From NCBI GenBank assembly GCA_025362235.1, contig JANYGZ010000016.1, forward strand, positions 186,001 to 250,000: DNA of 64,000 nucleotides, in the 5' to 3' direction. Position numbers and translations under genes: made by a program. The DNA comes from Ferruginibacter sp. (GTDB lineage Bacteria; Bacteroidota; Bacteroidia; Chitinophagales; Chitinophagaceae). The first letter of the stretch is position 1, and the number at the start of each line of letters is the position of its first letter. Shown piece after piece: positions 1 through 9,705 of the stretch. The notes beneath the pieces were generated by a model. It was not told the origin of the DNA. It saw only the letters and a program-made list of their open reading frames with translations, and made no database searches.

Positions 1-1
1 C

Positions 2-766
2 CGAAAAACGGCTATGCTAAATATAACAGAATATCAACAGCAGCTAAGTAAACGTATTGATGAATTAAATACTGCCAATACTCAATTGGTACAAATGCGC
101 AGCATGGAAAAATTTGCAGCCACCGGCCGTATTGCAAGAACCATTGCCCATGAAGTAAGAAACCCCTTAACCAATATCAACCTTGCTGCCAGTCAGTTAA
201 AAACAGATATTACCGATATGGATGAAAACTCATTATCTCTTTTTGATATTATTGAGCGCAACAGTAACCGGATCAATAAACTTATTTCAGATTTGTTAAA
301 CACAACCAAATTTTCTGAATTGAACTTTACTGATGTTTCTGTAAATGATATTTTGGATGAAGCACTTATAATGGCGCAGGACAGAATTGCGTTGCACCAG
401 GTAACCATTGAAAAAAGCTATGGAGCAACCTGTCATATTATTGTGGATACTGAAAAAATAAAAGTTGCTTTTCTAAATATCATCATCAATGCTATAGAAG
501 CCATGGAGCCGGGCAAGGGCATTTTACATGTCGATACTAAAACCGAAAAGGGGAAATGCTTTGTAACCATCACCGACAATGGCACGGGCATGGATGAAAA
601 TGCCTTAAGTAAATTGTTTGAACCCTATTTTACCAATAAACCAAATGGCAACGGATTGGGACTTGCCAATACTCAAAACATCATCTTTAACCACAAAGGA
701 ACTGTACATGTATCAAGCATAATAGGCAAAGGAACTATTTTTAATATAGCACTGGACACTTTATAA
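2..766 (+). CDS. Sensor histidine kinase, C-terminal part (5' end probably outside the window)
   Basis: H-box HEVRNPLTNI, N-box NIIINAIEAM, G-boxes DNGTGMDE and GLGLANT; frame is open to the left edge upstream of the ORF-track ATG at 14. Confidence 0.9.
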   Translation, partial: RKTAMLNITEYQQQLSKRIDELNTANTQLVQMRSMEKFAATGRIARTIAHEVRNPLTNINLAASQLKTDITDMDENSLSLFDIIERNSNRINKLISDLLNTTKFSELNFTDVSVNDILDEALIMAQDRIALHQVTIEKSYGATCHIIVDTEKIKVAFLNIIINAIEAMEPGKGILHVDTKTEKGKCFVTITDNGTGMDENALSKLFEPYFTNKPNGNGLGLANTQNIIFNHKGTVHVSSIIGKGTIFNIALDTL

Positions 767-855
767 AAAATTAAACGAAAAAATATTAATCCGAAAAGAA
801 ACTGTGAAAAACAGCGCAACAATTTCCCCATTGTAGAATTTTTTCTACAATTTTC

Positions 856-1245
856 TTATATTATCGCATATACTTTTTGGATAGCATTTTTTATTTCGGC
901 AGCAGAGAATGGTTTTGCAATAAAAAAATCTGCGCCTTGCAGTAAAGCCTTTTTTCTATCTTCAGTCGAATCATGTGCTGTTACCATTATAATTTTGGTG
1001 TCCGCATATTCTTTCTTTACATAGCTTATAAAGTCAATGCCATAGCCATCTGGCAAATGGTTATCTAAAAAAAGCAGTTCAGGTTTCACCCTCTCCAGGT
1101 ATAATTTTCCTTCGCCAATTGAGTTTACAAATTTTACGTTTAATTTATTATTGCGCAATATATTACTTAGCAAAAAGCAAATATCACTCTCATCATCAAT
1201 AATTAAAGCCGTCTGGGGCTCTTTATTTTCAGGCAGATAATCCAT
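856..1245 (-). CDS. Response regulator receiver-domain protein
   Basis: TALIIDDESD, LLFLDNHLPDG, IIMVTAHDS and IAKPF receiver motifs; single-domain length. Confidence 0.85.
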   Translation of the reverse strand: MDYLPENKEPQTALIIDDESDICFLLSNILRNNKLNVKFVNSIGEGKLYLERVKPELLFLDNHLPDGYGIDFISYVKKEYADTKIIMVTAHDSTEDRKKALLQGADFFIAKPFSAAEIKNAIQKVYAII

Positions 1246-1462
1246 TTTTTAAAAATATATTCTATATACAATCATCAAATAGTTAGCCATTTTAGCAAAT
1301 ATGGCTTATTAAAACACCAAATTTGCAATTACTTTGTTGAACTAAATACTTTGTTGATCATTTGGCATTATTTTTTGTTAAACAGATAAGTAATAGAAAT
1401 AGTATATTCAAGACCTGTGTAAATTTTAATTTGTTAACCAATAAGTACATTCTAAATAAATT

Positions 1463-2878
1463 ATGAAAAAGATATTGATAATAGATGATGATATAGATAT
1501 GTGCCAGTTATTGTCCAGATTTTTACAAAGAAAAGGTTTTGAAACAGATTTTGCTACCAACGGTAATAAAGGTATCGCGGCTTTTAAAGAAAAACATTTT
1601 GACTTGGTACTCTGCGATTTCAGGCTAGGTGATAAGGAAGGTGCAGAAGTGCTGAAAGAAATAAAACAGATTAACCATGATACAGCCGTAATTATCATCA
1701 CTGGCTATTCAGATATTAAGGTGGCAGTTGAAGTAATTAAACAGGGTGCCTACGACTATATTACCAAGCCATTGATACCCGATGAAGTATTGAACCTTAT
1801 CAACAGGGCTTTAGATACCAATACTGCACAAAACAATATTTCTGTTGCATCAAATAAAAATACAACAAAAAATACTGCTGATGGTAAAGACAATAATGCA
1901 CAATTCCTGGTGGGGAAGTCAAAAGCCATAGAGGAAGTATATGAGCAAATAAAAACAATAGCACCCACCAATTACAGTGTTATAATTTACGGCGAAAGTG
2001 GTACCGGTAAAGAAGTGGTGGCAAAAGAAATACACGCCAGCAGTGATAGAAAGAATAAACCTTTTATTGCACTGGATTGTGGTACACTTTCAAAAGAATT
2101 GGCAGCAAGTGAATTATTCGGGCATGTAAAAGGCTCTTTCACTGGTGCCCTTAATGATAAAGACGGCATGTTTGAAACTGCAAATGGCGGTACATTATTT
2201 TTAGATGAAGTGGCTAACCTGCCGTTGGATGTTCAGGTGGCTTTGCTAAGAGTGATACAGGAAAGAAAATTTAAACGGGTGGGCGGCACCAAAGAATCCA
2301 CAACAGATGTGCGATTGATTGTTGCCTCAAATGAAAATTTAAAAGATGCTTATTGCAATGGGAGGTTTAGGGAAGACCTGTACCACAGGTTCAATGAGTT
2401 TTCTATACATTTACCACCATTGCGAAGCCGTACAGAAGATATTCCACTCTTTGCTAAATTCTTTTTGGAACAAACGGCAGCAGAGCTTAATAAAAAATTA
2501 GATGGGTTTGAAGAAGAAGCCATGCAATTATTTATGGAATACAATTGGCCAGGTAATTTACGGGAATTTAGAAATGTAATAAGAAGGGCAGGCCTGTTGA
2601 CTGCGGCCGGTTTAATAAGCAAAAATGTATTGCCTTGGGAAATTGTAAGTGGTCCTATTGCGCCAACTGTACCAACAGCAATTATAAATACTGAAAAAAA
2701 TACCCCGCCTGTGGTTGCTGCGCTTAAAGATGCTGCTGCTTTTGCAGAATATGAAACAATTATGACTGTACTTAAGCAGGTGAAATTTAATAAAACAAAA
2801 GCTGCAGATATTTTGCAAATTGACAGGAAGACATTGTACAATAAAATAAAAAACTTTGAAGAAATGAATCACCAATAG
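1463..2878 (+). CDS. Sigma-54-dependent Fis-family response regulator (NtrC type)
   Basis: Receiver domain, AAA+ GESGTGKE Walker A, GAFTGA-like loop (GSFTGA), FLDEVANLPLDVQ, C-terminal Fis-type HTH (KTKAADILQIDRKTLYNKI). Confidence 0.95.
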   Translation: MKKILIIDDDIDMCQLLSRFLQRKGFETDFATNGNKGIAAFKEKHFDLVLCDFRLGDKEGAEVLKEIKQINHDTAVIIITGYSDIKVAVEVIKQGAYDYITKPLIPDEVLNLINRALDTNTAQNNISVASNKNTTKNTADGKDNNAQFLVGKSKAIEEVYEQIKTIAPTNYSVIIYGESGTGKEVVAKEIHASSDRKNKPFIALDCGTLSKELAASELFGHVKGSFTGALNDKDGMFETANGGTLFLDEVANLPLDVQVALLRVIQERKFKRVGGTKESTTDVRLIVASNENLKDAYCNGRFREDLYHRFNEFSIHLPPLRSRTEDIPLFAKFFLEQTAAELNKKLDGFEEEAMQLFMEYNWPGNLREFRNVIRRAGLLTAAGLISKNVLPWEIVSGPIAPTVPTAIINTEKNTPPVVAALKDAAAFAEYETIMTVLKQVKFNKTKAADILQIDRKTLYNKIKNFEEMNHQ

Positions 2879-2917
2879 TTGCATTATTTCAATCAGCAAA
2901 TTAATAGTTATAAAAAA

Positions 2918-2943
2918 AGCTCTCCTTATCGGGAGTTTTTTTA
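2918..2943 (+). terminator. Intrinsic terminator
   Basis: CTCC-TTATCG-GGAG hairpin followed by a T-run (gctctccttatcgggagttttttt). Confidence 0.6.
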
Positions 2944-3165
2944 TGTGGCGGCCCTAACCTTTCTCAAAATGTAGAATAAAATGCCCAGGGAAACATTTCA
3001 ACATCTTCAAAACTACTGGCATTTCAATTGCAATACTACCTATGAAAATATATGCAAAGAATGGCAATACATTCAAATGAATTTCATTGATGTGAGTTGA
3101 AATTATATAAGTACAACTTTTAAAATCGCAAGCATTTTTTTTTATTAATTCTTAAAAAATAATTT

Positions 3166-3507
3166 ATGACAAGAACTCAAATGACCACACTTAGCCAGGT
3201 TTTGGAAAAGCTACGTGTCAAGCGCCAGGATAATGAATTTACCATGGATGGAGAATTTTTTACTACCGCAAATGGCAATAAATATATACCTGAAAATTTA
3301 AATATCATTAAAACATTTCGTTTTGAAGGTGAGTCTGATCCATCCGATTCTTCTATACTATATGTGATAGAAGCCAACGATGGCCTTGTTGGATATAGCA
3401 TTGATGCATATGGTGTATATAGTAACCATGATGCAGCATATGATGACTTTATAAGAAAAATACAGGTAATGGATAGAGATGAGCAATTGATATTTAGCCT
3501 TGAATAA
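3166..3507 (+). CDS. Small conserved hypothetical protein of the type often (doubtfully) annotated phosphoribosylpyrophosphate synthetase in Bacteroidota
   Basis: FRFEGESDPSDSSILYVIEANDGLVGYSIDAYGVY resembles that small family. Confidence 0.5.
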   Translation: MTRTQMTTLSQVLEKLRVKRQDNEFTMDGEFFTTANGNKYIPENLNIIKTFRFEGESDPSDSSILYVIEANDGLVGYSIDAYGVYSNHDAAYDDFIRKIQVMDRDEQLIFSLE

Positions 3508-3545
3508 GCAAAATAAATAACGTCTAAGAAATAAAACTATAAATC

Positions 3546-3718
3546 ATGAAAAGCAATATTGCAGCAAGTTGGCTATTATTACTATTAATGCTGTTCTTAA
3601 GCAGTTGCGAGGCAATAGGCGATATTTTTAAGCCGGTGTGTGGTCAGGTATGTTATTGGTTATTGCAATAATTGCTTTGGTTATTCTTGTTGTGAGCAAG
3701 ATGTTTAACCGCAAATAA
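3546..3718 (+). pseudogene. Tiny membrane lipoprotein, frameshifted (MKSNIAASWLLLLLMLFLSSCEAIGDIFK / AGVWSGMLLVIAIIALVILVVSKMFNRK)
   Basis: Two frames joined by restoring one G (aag-ccggtgtgtgg to aaggccggtgtgtgg) give a continuous lipoprotein plus TM helix ending at TAA 3716-3718. Confidence 0.55.
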
Positions 3719-3721
3719 AAT

Positions 3722-3758
3722 AAGTGGTGCCGTTAATAACGGCATCACTTATACTTTT
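3722..3758 (+). terminator. Strong intrinsic terminator
   Basis: AAGTGGTGCCGTT-AAT-AACGGCATCACTT hairpin (one G-U) followed by atactttt. Confidence 0.7.
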
Positions 3759-3783
3759 AAATTAAAATCAGCTTTTGTTATTA

Positions 3784-4239
3784 CTAAAAAGAACCCTTTA
3801 GCATTTTGAATTGAAGAAACGAGCATAGCATCTCATTAAGTTGATGCCGCATTATCCCTCTAAGGTCTTTCAAAATAAATGATTGGTTTAAAATTTCCCT
3901 ATAGGCACTAAGCACCTTTATTTCACAATTACAACAATATTCAAGTATCTCTTTCGAATTACTCATTGTTAAATTATCATTGCCTCTATTATCTGGTAAT
4001 ATTGCATCATTTATTTCTATTCCTCCTCCTCCGAGGCTTTCAATCTGGCACTTTAATTCGTTGGCATATTGTTTACTGCATTGAACAAACTGCAGCAAAG
4101 TATTTTTTAACTGGCGGTCATTCGTGATATTCACGGCACGTTGAAAATTTATATTTTCACCATTTAGAACAGAAAATAATTTTCGTAAACTTTCTACAAC
4201 TGCTACGGGGGCCTTATAAATAAAATTAGTAGTATACAT
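3784..4239 (-). CDS. PA2169-family (DUF2383-like) four-helix-bundle protein
   Basis: Helical ~150 aa protein with family-like layout (VESLRKLFSVLNG... FVQCSKQYANELKCQIESLGG). Confidence 0.5.
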   Translation of the reverse strand: MYTTNFIYKAPVAVVESLRKLFSVLNGENINFQRAVNITNDRQLKNTLLQFVQCSKQYANELKCQIESLGGGGIEINDAILPDNRGNDNLTMSNSKEILEYCCNCEIKVLSAYREILNQSFILKDLRGIMRHQLNEMLCSFLQFKMLKGSF

Positions 4240-4385
4240 AGGCTTTTATTTTACAATCGTATAAAAAAGTACCAAGTATTATGCCATTACTATTTATTGG
4301 AAGAACAAATTTTGTTAAATAAAATTAGTTATTTTTTTACGCATAAAGAAAATATTTTATGAGGAAATTCTCCAGCCCTTATTGC

Positions 4386-5354
4386 TTATTCTTCCTCCCG
4401 GCCAATAATTTTCGACTGCTTTCTCCAGGTGTCATTTAATTTGTCAAACTCTTTTATATCCGCTTCTGAAAACTGCTTATTTGATAAATTTTTAAGATCT
4501 GGCTGGCCGGCATTTACCCAGGCTGTATACCAAAAAGAGGCTACTGCAAAAATGGACTGGCGCATACGCCTTTCAATCATGCCGTTTAATTTTTTATTAT
4601 AGGCAATGGTAAATGCAGCAGCATATTGCCGTATCACTACACCATTTCGATTCTCGAAAGCATATTTTTGATCTGGAGGAAATTGCTGGGTAAGTTCTTT
4701 TTCAAATTGTAAAACACTGTCGGCAGCTTTGGCACTTTCCAATACCCTTAACCAAATAAAATTCAAAGGATTTTGAATATATGCTGCTTTACCGATAAAA
4801 AAATCGAACTCCTTTTCAGCTAATAATTCAGGAACCCGGCTTTCCCAAAAGGCATGAATACCTTTTTGATTGGTGTACTGTCCATTGTGATTTGTGTTAG
4901 CGTGAAGGGGTACATGGGCATCTGCAATATAATGGCCAATTTCGGCACTGTTCTTCATTATCTTAATAAAATCCTTTTCTTTAAAAGCTGCCGTTAACCT
5001 GTTTAGCATTATTTGAATATGCCATGGAACAATACCGTATTGCTTTAATGAATCTTCACCAAATTTTTCTACTGCATCTTTCCATTTATGTGGTAAGCTG
5101 GTGTAGGGGTATACACCATAATGATCAATATCTATGTAATGCCTTGGCCCTTCATCCACCACTGCGTAACGGCGTTTGTCCGGATCTACTGCATGTTCAC
5201 TAATAAAATTAATATTGGGTTTGTACAGCACCAGCATTTGAGGTGGCAATAAAAAAACAGCATAATAATTTATTTTTTGATGAGCATAAAATCCCCAGCA
5301 AAAACAATCAATTGTAATTAAGCAAAGGGTTACTATTAACGAGGCTCTCTTCAA
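4386..5354 (-). CDS. Zinc-dependent phospholipase C / S1-P1 nuclease-like secreted protein
   Basis: Signal peptide; WGFYAHQKIN, GPRHYIDIDHYG, EIGHYIADAHVPLHANTNHNGQ His/Asp-rich metal-site motifs. Confidence 0.75.
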   Translation of the reverse strand: MKRASLIVTLCLITIDCFCWGFYAHQKINYYAVFLLPPQMLVLYKPNINFISEHAVDPDKRRYAVVDEGPRHYIDIDHYGVYPYTSLPHKWKDAVEKFGEDSLKQYGIVPWHIQIMLNRLTAAFKEKDFIKIMKNSAEIGHYIADAHVPLHANTNHNGQYTNQKGIHAFWESRVPELLAEKEFDFFIGKAAYIQNPLNFIWLRVLESAKAADSVLQFEKELTQQFPPDQKYAFENRNGVVIRQYAAAFTIAYNKKLNGMIERRMRQSIFAVASFWYTAWVNAGQPDLKNLSNKQFSEADIKEFDKLNDTWRKQSKIIGREEE

Positions 5355-5437
5355 TTTATGCAGGTTAAAAAAGTACTACAAAATACATAGCAATTATATT
5401 AGGTCATTCAAATAGTGATATTGCTTTACCCCTTTAG

Positions 5438-6067
5438 CTAAGGTAAAGGCTCTATTACATCTGTAACACCTCCACTTACAGCAAACTTCATGGTTTGTGC
5501 TGCACTGATATTGGTTATAGGTTTTACCCTTGTTTTTGGAATAATATAAACATTGCCTGCAACAGAATAAGACATGGGGACATACACAGCCACATAACCC
5601 TTAAACCCAAATTCTTCCATATCATCTTTTGTTATAAAACCAATACGCCAAACATCATTGTCATCTACATTTGCCAACACATTATTGGTGAATTTTTTTT
5701 TCTCTCCTGCAAAGGCCTCAAAAAAATCTTTTAAAGTAGAATAAATGAATTTTATGCCGGGTGTTTTTTCCAACACTTTATCAAAGCCTTCTACAATTTT
5801 GGTAAATATATAAGAAGAGGAAACATATCCTACCAATAATACCAGTGAAATAACAACCACAAAACCCAGCCCTGGTATGCTTTTGATATTACCATGCGCA
5901 TCTTCCATCAATGCAGGGAAAATGCTATGAATCAGATTGGGCAAAATACCATCAATAAAACCAAAGGCCGCAGCAATGGCCCAAAAAGTAATGGTAATAG
6001 GTGCTAAAATCAATATACCCTGCAAAAAATATTGTAGTAGTCTTTTATAAGTGAACGGTTGTTGCAT
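5438..6067 (-). CDS. DUF502 domain-containing membrane protein
   Basis: Two N-terminal TM segments; GIKFIYSTLKDFFEAF and VYVPMSYSVAGNVYIIPKTRV typical of DUF502. Confidence 0.8.
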   Translation of the reverse strand: MQQPFTYKRLLQYFLQGILILAPITITFWAIAAAFGFIDGILPNLIHSIFPALMEDAHGNIKSIPGLGFVVVISLVLLVGYVSSSYIFTKIVEGFDKVLEKTPGIKFIYSTLKDFFEAFAGEKKKFTNNVLANVDDNDVWRIGFITKDDMEEFGFKGYVAVYVPMSYSVAGNVYIIPKTRVKPITNISAAQTMKFAVSGGVTDVIEPLP

Positions 6068-6253
6068 AAAATAATATTTATACTATCAAAGATACTTTAT
6101 TGATAAGCACATCGAATTTACTTTGTATAAAAGAGATTATAAAATAAATGGCTTTAACTAATAGTAGCAACTGCTGATATCTGCCTTAGTTTTATTTCAG
6201 CTTCACAATATTTAAATGTTATCAAATTATTATGAATGGTAAAAAAAAGTGAT

Positions 6254-6281
6254 GGAAACTTTGGTTACATTAAAAGTTTCC
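6254..6281. promoter_or_regulatory. Inverted repeat GGAAACTTT-N10-AAAGTTTCC, candidate TetR operator
   Basis: Perfect 9-bp arms just upstream of the likely TetR start ATG at 6300. Confidence 0.5.
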
Positions 6282-6299
6282 GTAGTTTTGTCCTTAGTT

Positions 6300-6941
6300 A
6301 TGACGGATGTAGATACAAGTATAAGAATTAAGCAAAAAGCACATTCGCTTTTCTGGCAATATGGGTTACGCAGTGTGAGTATGGATGATATTGCCACCAG
6401 CATGGGCATCAGTAAAAAAACAATTTACCTGTATTTTGCTGATAAAGATGAACTGGTGGATGCAGTTGTGGAAAGCGAATTCAAAAAGAACGAAAGTATT
6501 TGTGAGCATGATAAAATAAATTCTAAAAATGCCATACACGAAATATTTTTAGCCATGGACCAGGTGGTAGAAATGTTTTCCAGTATGAACCCTTCACTGG
6601 TTTTTGACATGCACAAATATTACCCTAAAGCTTTTCAAAAATTTCATACATATAAAAACGAGTACCTGTACAATGTAATAAAGGACAATATTATAAGAGG
6701 GATAAACGAAGAATTTTACCGTGCTGAAATAAAGATCGATATTATGGCAAACTTTAGGGTAGAAAGCATTATGATACCATTTAACCCTGAGTTTTTCACA
6801 AAATTAAAATATAGCCTCGCAGAAATAGAAGAAGAATTTATCATTCATTTTCTTTTTGGAATAGCCTCTCCAAAAGGATATAAAATGATTTTAAAATATC
6901 AACAAGAGAGAATAAATATAAGTAAAGATGGAAAGATTTAA
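6300..6941 (+). CDS. TetR/AcrR family transcriptional regulator
   Basis: HTH MDDIATSMGISKKTIYLYFADKDELV; first gene of an efflux operon; the ORF-track start at 6249 would place the operator-like palindrome inside the CDS. Confidence 0.85.
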   Translation: MTDVDTSIRIKQKAHSLFWQYGLRSVSMDDIATSMGISKKTIYLYFADKDELVDAVVESEFKKNESICEHDKINSKNAIHEIFLAMDQVVEMFSSMNPSLVFDMHKYYPKAFQKFHTYKNEYLYNVIKDNIIRGINEEFYRAEIKIDIMANFRVESIMIPFNPEFFTKLKYSLAEIEEEFIIHFLFGIASPKGYKMILKYQQERINISKDGKI

Positions 6942-8349
6942 AATGAACAAAATAACCTTAGTTGCCGCTGCCTTGTTTTTAGTGAGCAGTGGTACAATAG
7001 CACAACAGGTAAATAGCTTAAGTGCAAAACAGGCTGTGGATTATGCATTAAAAAATTCTGTAGATGTAAAAAATTCATTACTCGATATTCAAATACAGCA
7101 ACAAACCAATAGAGAATTTACAGCAACTGCCTATCCGCAGATAAACGGTAAAATTGGCGCAAATTATTTTCCGAATATAGGTGTAACAGCCCTGCCCAAT
7201 TTTATTAGCCCGGCTACTTATGGTGTGCTGGTGCAAGAGGGTGTAAAAGATGGTAATGGCAACCCAATTGTTGCTCCACCGTCAAGCGATTATGGGTTTA
7301 TAAATGCGCAATTTGGAACCAAGTATAGTGCGCAATATGGCGTAGATATATCACAGATATTATTTGATGGGCAGGTTTTTGTAGGCTTACAGGCAAGAAG
7401 CGCCTTAATGGATTTTGCAGCCAAAAAAACAGCTGTTACAGAAGAAGCTATAAAAGTAAATGTTTTAAAAATCTATTATCAGTTAGTAGTAGGTGATCAG
7501 CAAATAACAACGCTTGATGCCAATATAGAACGCTTTGAAAAATTGCTGCATGAAACCAAAGAAATATATAAGAATGGCTTTGCAGAAAAATTGGATGTAG
7601 ATAAAGTAAATGTACAATTAAGCAATCTGCGTACAGAAAAATTAAGAGTACAAAGCACTTTAGCTGCGGGCAATGCCAGTCTTAAGTTTTTGATGAATAT
7701 GCCACAAAAAGATTCGTTAATACTAACAGATCCCCTAACTGATGATGATTTAAAATCAAATTTATTAGATACAAGTTATAATTATGATGATCGAAAAGAT
7801 TTTCAAGTGTTAGAAGTAGGAAAGCAAATAAACGAGTTTAATATAAGGCGCTACAAATTGAGCTACCTGCCGTCTGTATCATTGCGTGGAAATTATTATA
7901 GAAATGCACAACGTAATTCATTTAGTTTTTTTGGCGTAAGTCCTGCCGGGCAGCCATGGTTTGCCAGTTCGTTGGTAGGATTAAGTATTAATGTTCCCAT
8001 TTTTGACGGCTTCGCAAAAGCAGCGCAAATTTCTAAAGCCAAACTTGAACTTCAGCAAACAAATAATAGTATTGAACAATTAAAAGCTTCTATTGATAAT
8101 AGTGTAGTGCAGGCAAGCATAGCATTAAGCGCTTCGCTTATTACAATGGATAATCAACGGAATAATATGAAACTGGCAGAGGAAGTACTTAATACTACCA
8201 ATAAAAAATATGCCCAGGGCCTTGGAAGTAACCAGGAAATTTATGCAGCACAAACAGAATTAAAAACTGCTCAAAATAATTATTATGGTTCATTGTACGA
8301 TGCTGTAATAGCAAAAATTGACTTTTTAAGAGCAAGGGGAAAATTGTAA
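6928..8349 (+). CDS. TolC family outer membrane efflux protein
   Basis: Signal peptide; AVDYALKNS start motif, VGLSINVPIFDGF, repeated coiled-coil organisation. Confidence 0.9.
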   Translation: MERFKMNKITLVAAALFLVSSGTIAQQVNSLSAKQAVDYALKNSVDVKNSLLDIQIQQQTNREFTATAYPQINGKIGANYFPNIGVTALPNFISPATYGVLVQEGVKDGNGNPIVAPPSSDYGFINAQFGTKYSAQYGVDISQILFDGQVFVGLQARSALMDFAAKKTAVTEEAIKVNVLKIYYQLVVGDQQITTLDANIERFEKLLHETKEIYKNGFAEKLDVDKVNVQLSNLRTEKLRVQSTLAAGNASLKFLMNMPQKDSLILTDPLTDDDLKSNLLDTSYNYDDRKDFQVLEVGKQINEFNIRRYKLSYLPSVSLRGNYYRNAQRNSFSFFGVSPAGQPWFASSLVGLSINVPIFDGFAKAAQISKAKLELQQTNNSIEQLKASIDNSVVQASIALSASLITMDNQRNNMKLAEEVLNTTNKKYAQGLGSNQEIYAAQTELKTAQNNYYGSLYDAVIAKIDFLRARGKL

Positions 8350-8411
8350 TACCATAAATAAATCATCAATAAAAAACTAACAACTTGTTTAAATTAATTA
8401 ATAATACAATC

Positions 8412-9605
8412 ATGAAAAAATATGTAGTAATAAGTGCTACGGCTTTGGTGTTTTTAACTTCATGTGGCAATAGTACCAAAGAAGGCAATGCAGATTTGAA
8501 TGACAAAAAAGCTGAATTGGAAAAACTAAAAGGCGATAAAGATAAAATTGATACAAAGATATCGAGCCTGGAAACAGTTATCGCAAAATTAGATACAAGT
8601 GCTGCTGGTCCACAAAAAACAAAACTGGTTTCAGTACAAAGTATAGCTGCTACAGACTTTACTCATTATATTGAGTTACAAGGCCGTGTAGATGCAGAAA
8701 ATGTAAGTTTTATTACGCCCCGTGGAGGGCCGGGACAGGTAAAAGCCCTTTATGTAAGACAAGGCCAAATGGTAAAAAAGGGGCAGTTATTATTAAAGCT
8801 GGATGATGCAGTAATGCAACAAAACCTGGTGGCTTCAAGACAAGGACTTGAAAGTATTAAAACTCAACTCAGCTTCGCAAAAGATATATATAATCGCCAG
8901 AAAAATTTATGGGACCAGAGTATTGGTACCGAAGTGCAATTGATTACTGCAAAAAATAATGTGGCTACATTACAAAATCAATTACATGCCAGCGAAGAAA
9001 ATGTAAAAGCAGTGCAGTTACAATCAAACACTGCGTTGGTATACAGCGACGTAAACGGCGTTGCAGATATGGTTACTGTTAAGCTAGGTGAGATTTTTGG
9101 CGGGACAGGATCTGGTGTAATAAAAATTGTAAGTAATAATTTATTAAAAGTTGTAAGTAATATTCCCGAAAATTATTTAGGTAAAGTAAGTACAGGAACT
9201 GATGTAGTTGTTTTTTTGCCTGACCTAAAAAAGACAATCGATACAAAAGTAAGTTTTGTAGGTGCTTCAATTGATATCATTAACAGGGGTTTTGTAGTAG
9301 AAGCGAAGTTACTTTCTGACGCTTCATTAAAACCTAACCAAATTGCATTGTTAAAAATAAAGGACTATACGTCCCCCGGCGCTATCGCTATTCCTTTAAA
9401 TACTTTGCAGAATGATGAAAATGGAAAATTTGTATTGGTAGCTAGTACAGAAAATGACAAAATGGTTGCCCGCAAACGTAGTGTGAATATTGGCTTATTA
9501 AGTGGAGATTTATTAGAAATAAAATCAGGCTTAAAAGTGGGAGATGCACTGATTACAGAAGGCTTTACCGGTTTGTACGACGGGCAAATACTAACGACAA
9601 AATAG
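8412..9605 (+). CDS. Efflux RND transporter periplasmic adaptor subunit
   Basis: Lipoprotein signal VFLTSCGN; VKALYVRQGQMVKKGQLLLKLDD biotinyl-lipoyl motif. Confidence 0.9.
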   Translation: MKKYVVISATALVFLTSCGNSTKEGNADLNDKKAELEKLKGDKDKIDTKISSLETVIAKLDTSAAGPQKTKLVSVQSIAATDFTHYIELQGRVDAENVSFITPRGGPGQVKALYVRQGQMVKKGQLLLKLDDAVMQQNLVASRQGLESIKTQLSFAKDIYNRQKNLWDQSIGTEVQLITAKNNVATLQNQLHASEENVKAVQLQSNTALVYSDVNGVADMVTVKLGEIFGGTGSGVIKIVSNNLLKVVSNIPENYLGKVSTGTDVVVFLPDLKKTIDTKVSFVGASIDIINRGFVVEAKLLSDASLKPNQIALLKIKDYTSPGAIAIPLNTLQNDENGKFVLVASTENDKMVARKRSVNIGLLSGDLLEIKSGLKVGDALITEGFTGLYDGQILTTK

Positions 9606-9705
9606 CCCTTTATTCTTTAAAAGAATTTATTAATGACAACACATAAAAATATTATTTCTGCAACACGATGTTACGGCAGAGAAACGTGCAGATAAAACTA
9701 ATTGT

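Noticed and set aside
1330-1358. Direct repeat TACTTTGTTGA upstream of the sigma-54 regulator
   Set aside because: Two 11-bp copies in AT-rich DNA; does not fit the TAnnTTTG promoter consensus and is too weak to claim as an operator.
2350-2899. Minus-strand ORFs opposite the NtrC-type regulator
   Set aside because: Antisense shadow ORFs with no family signature.
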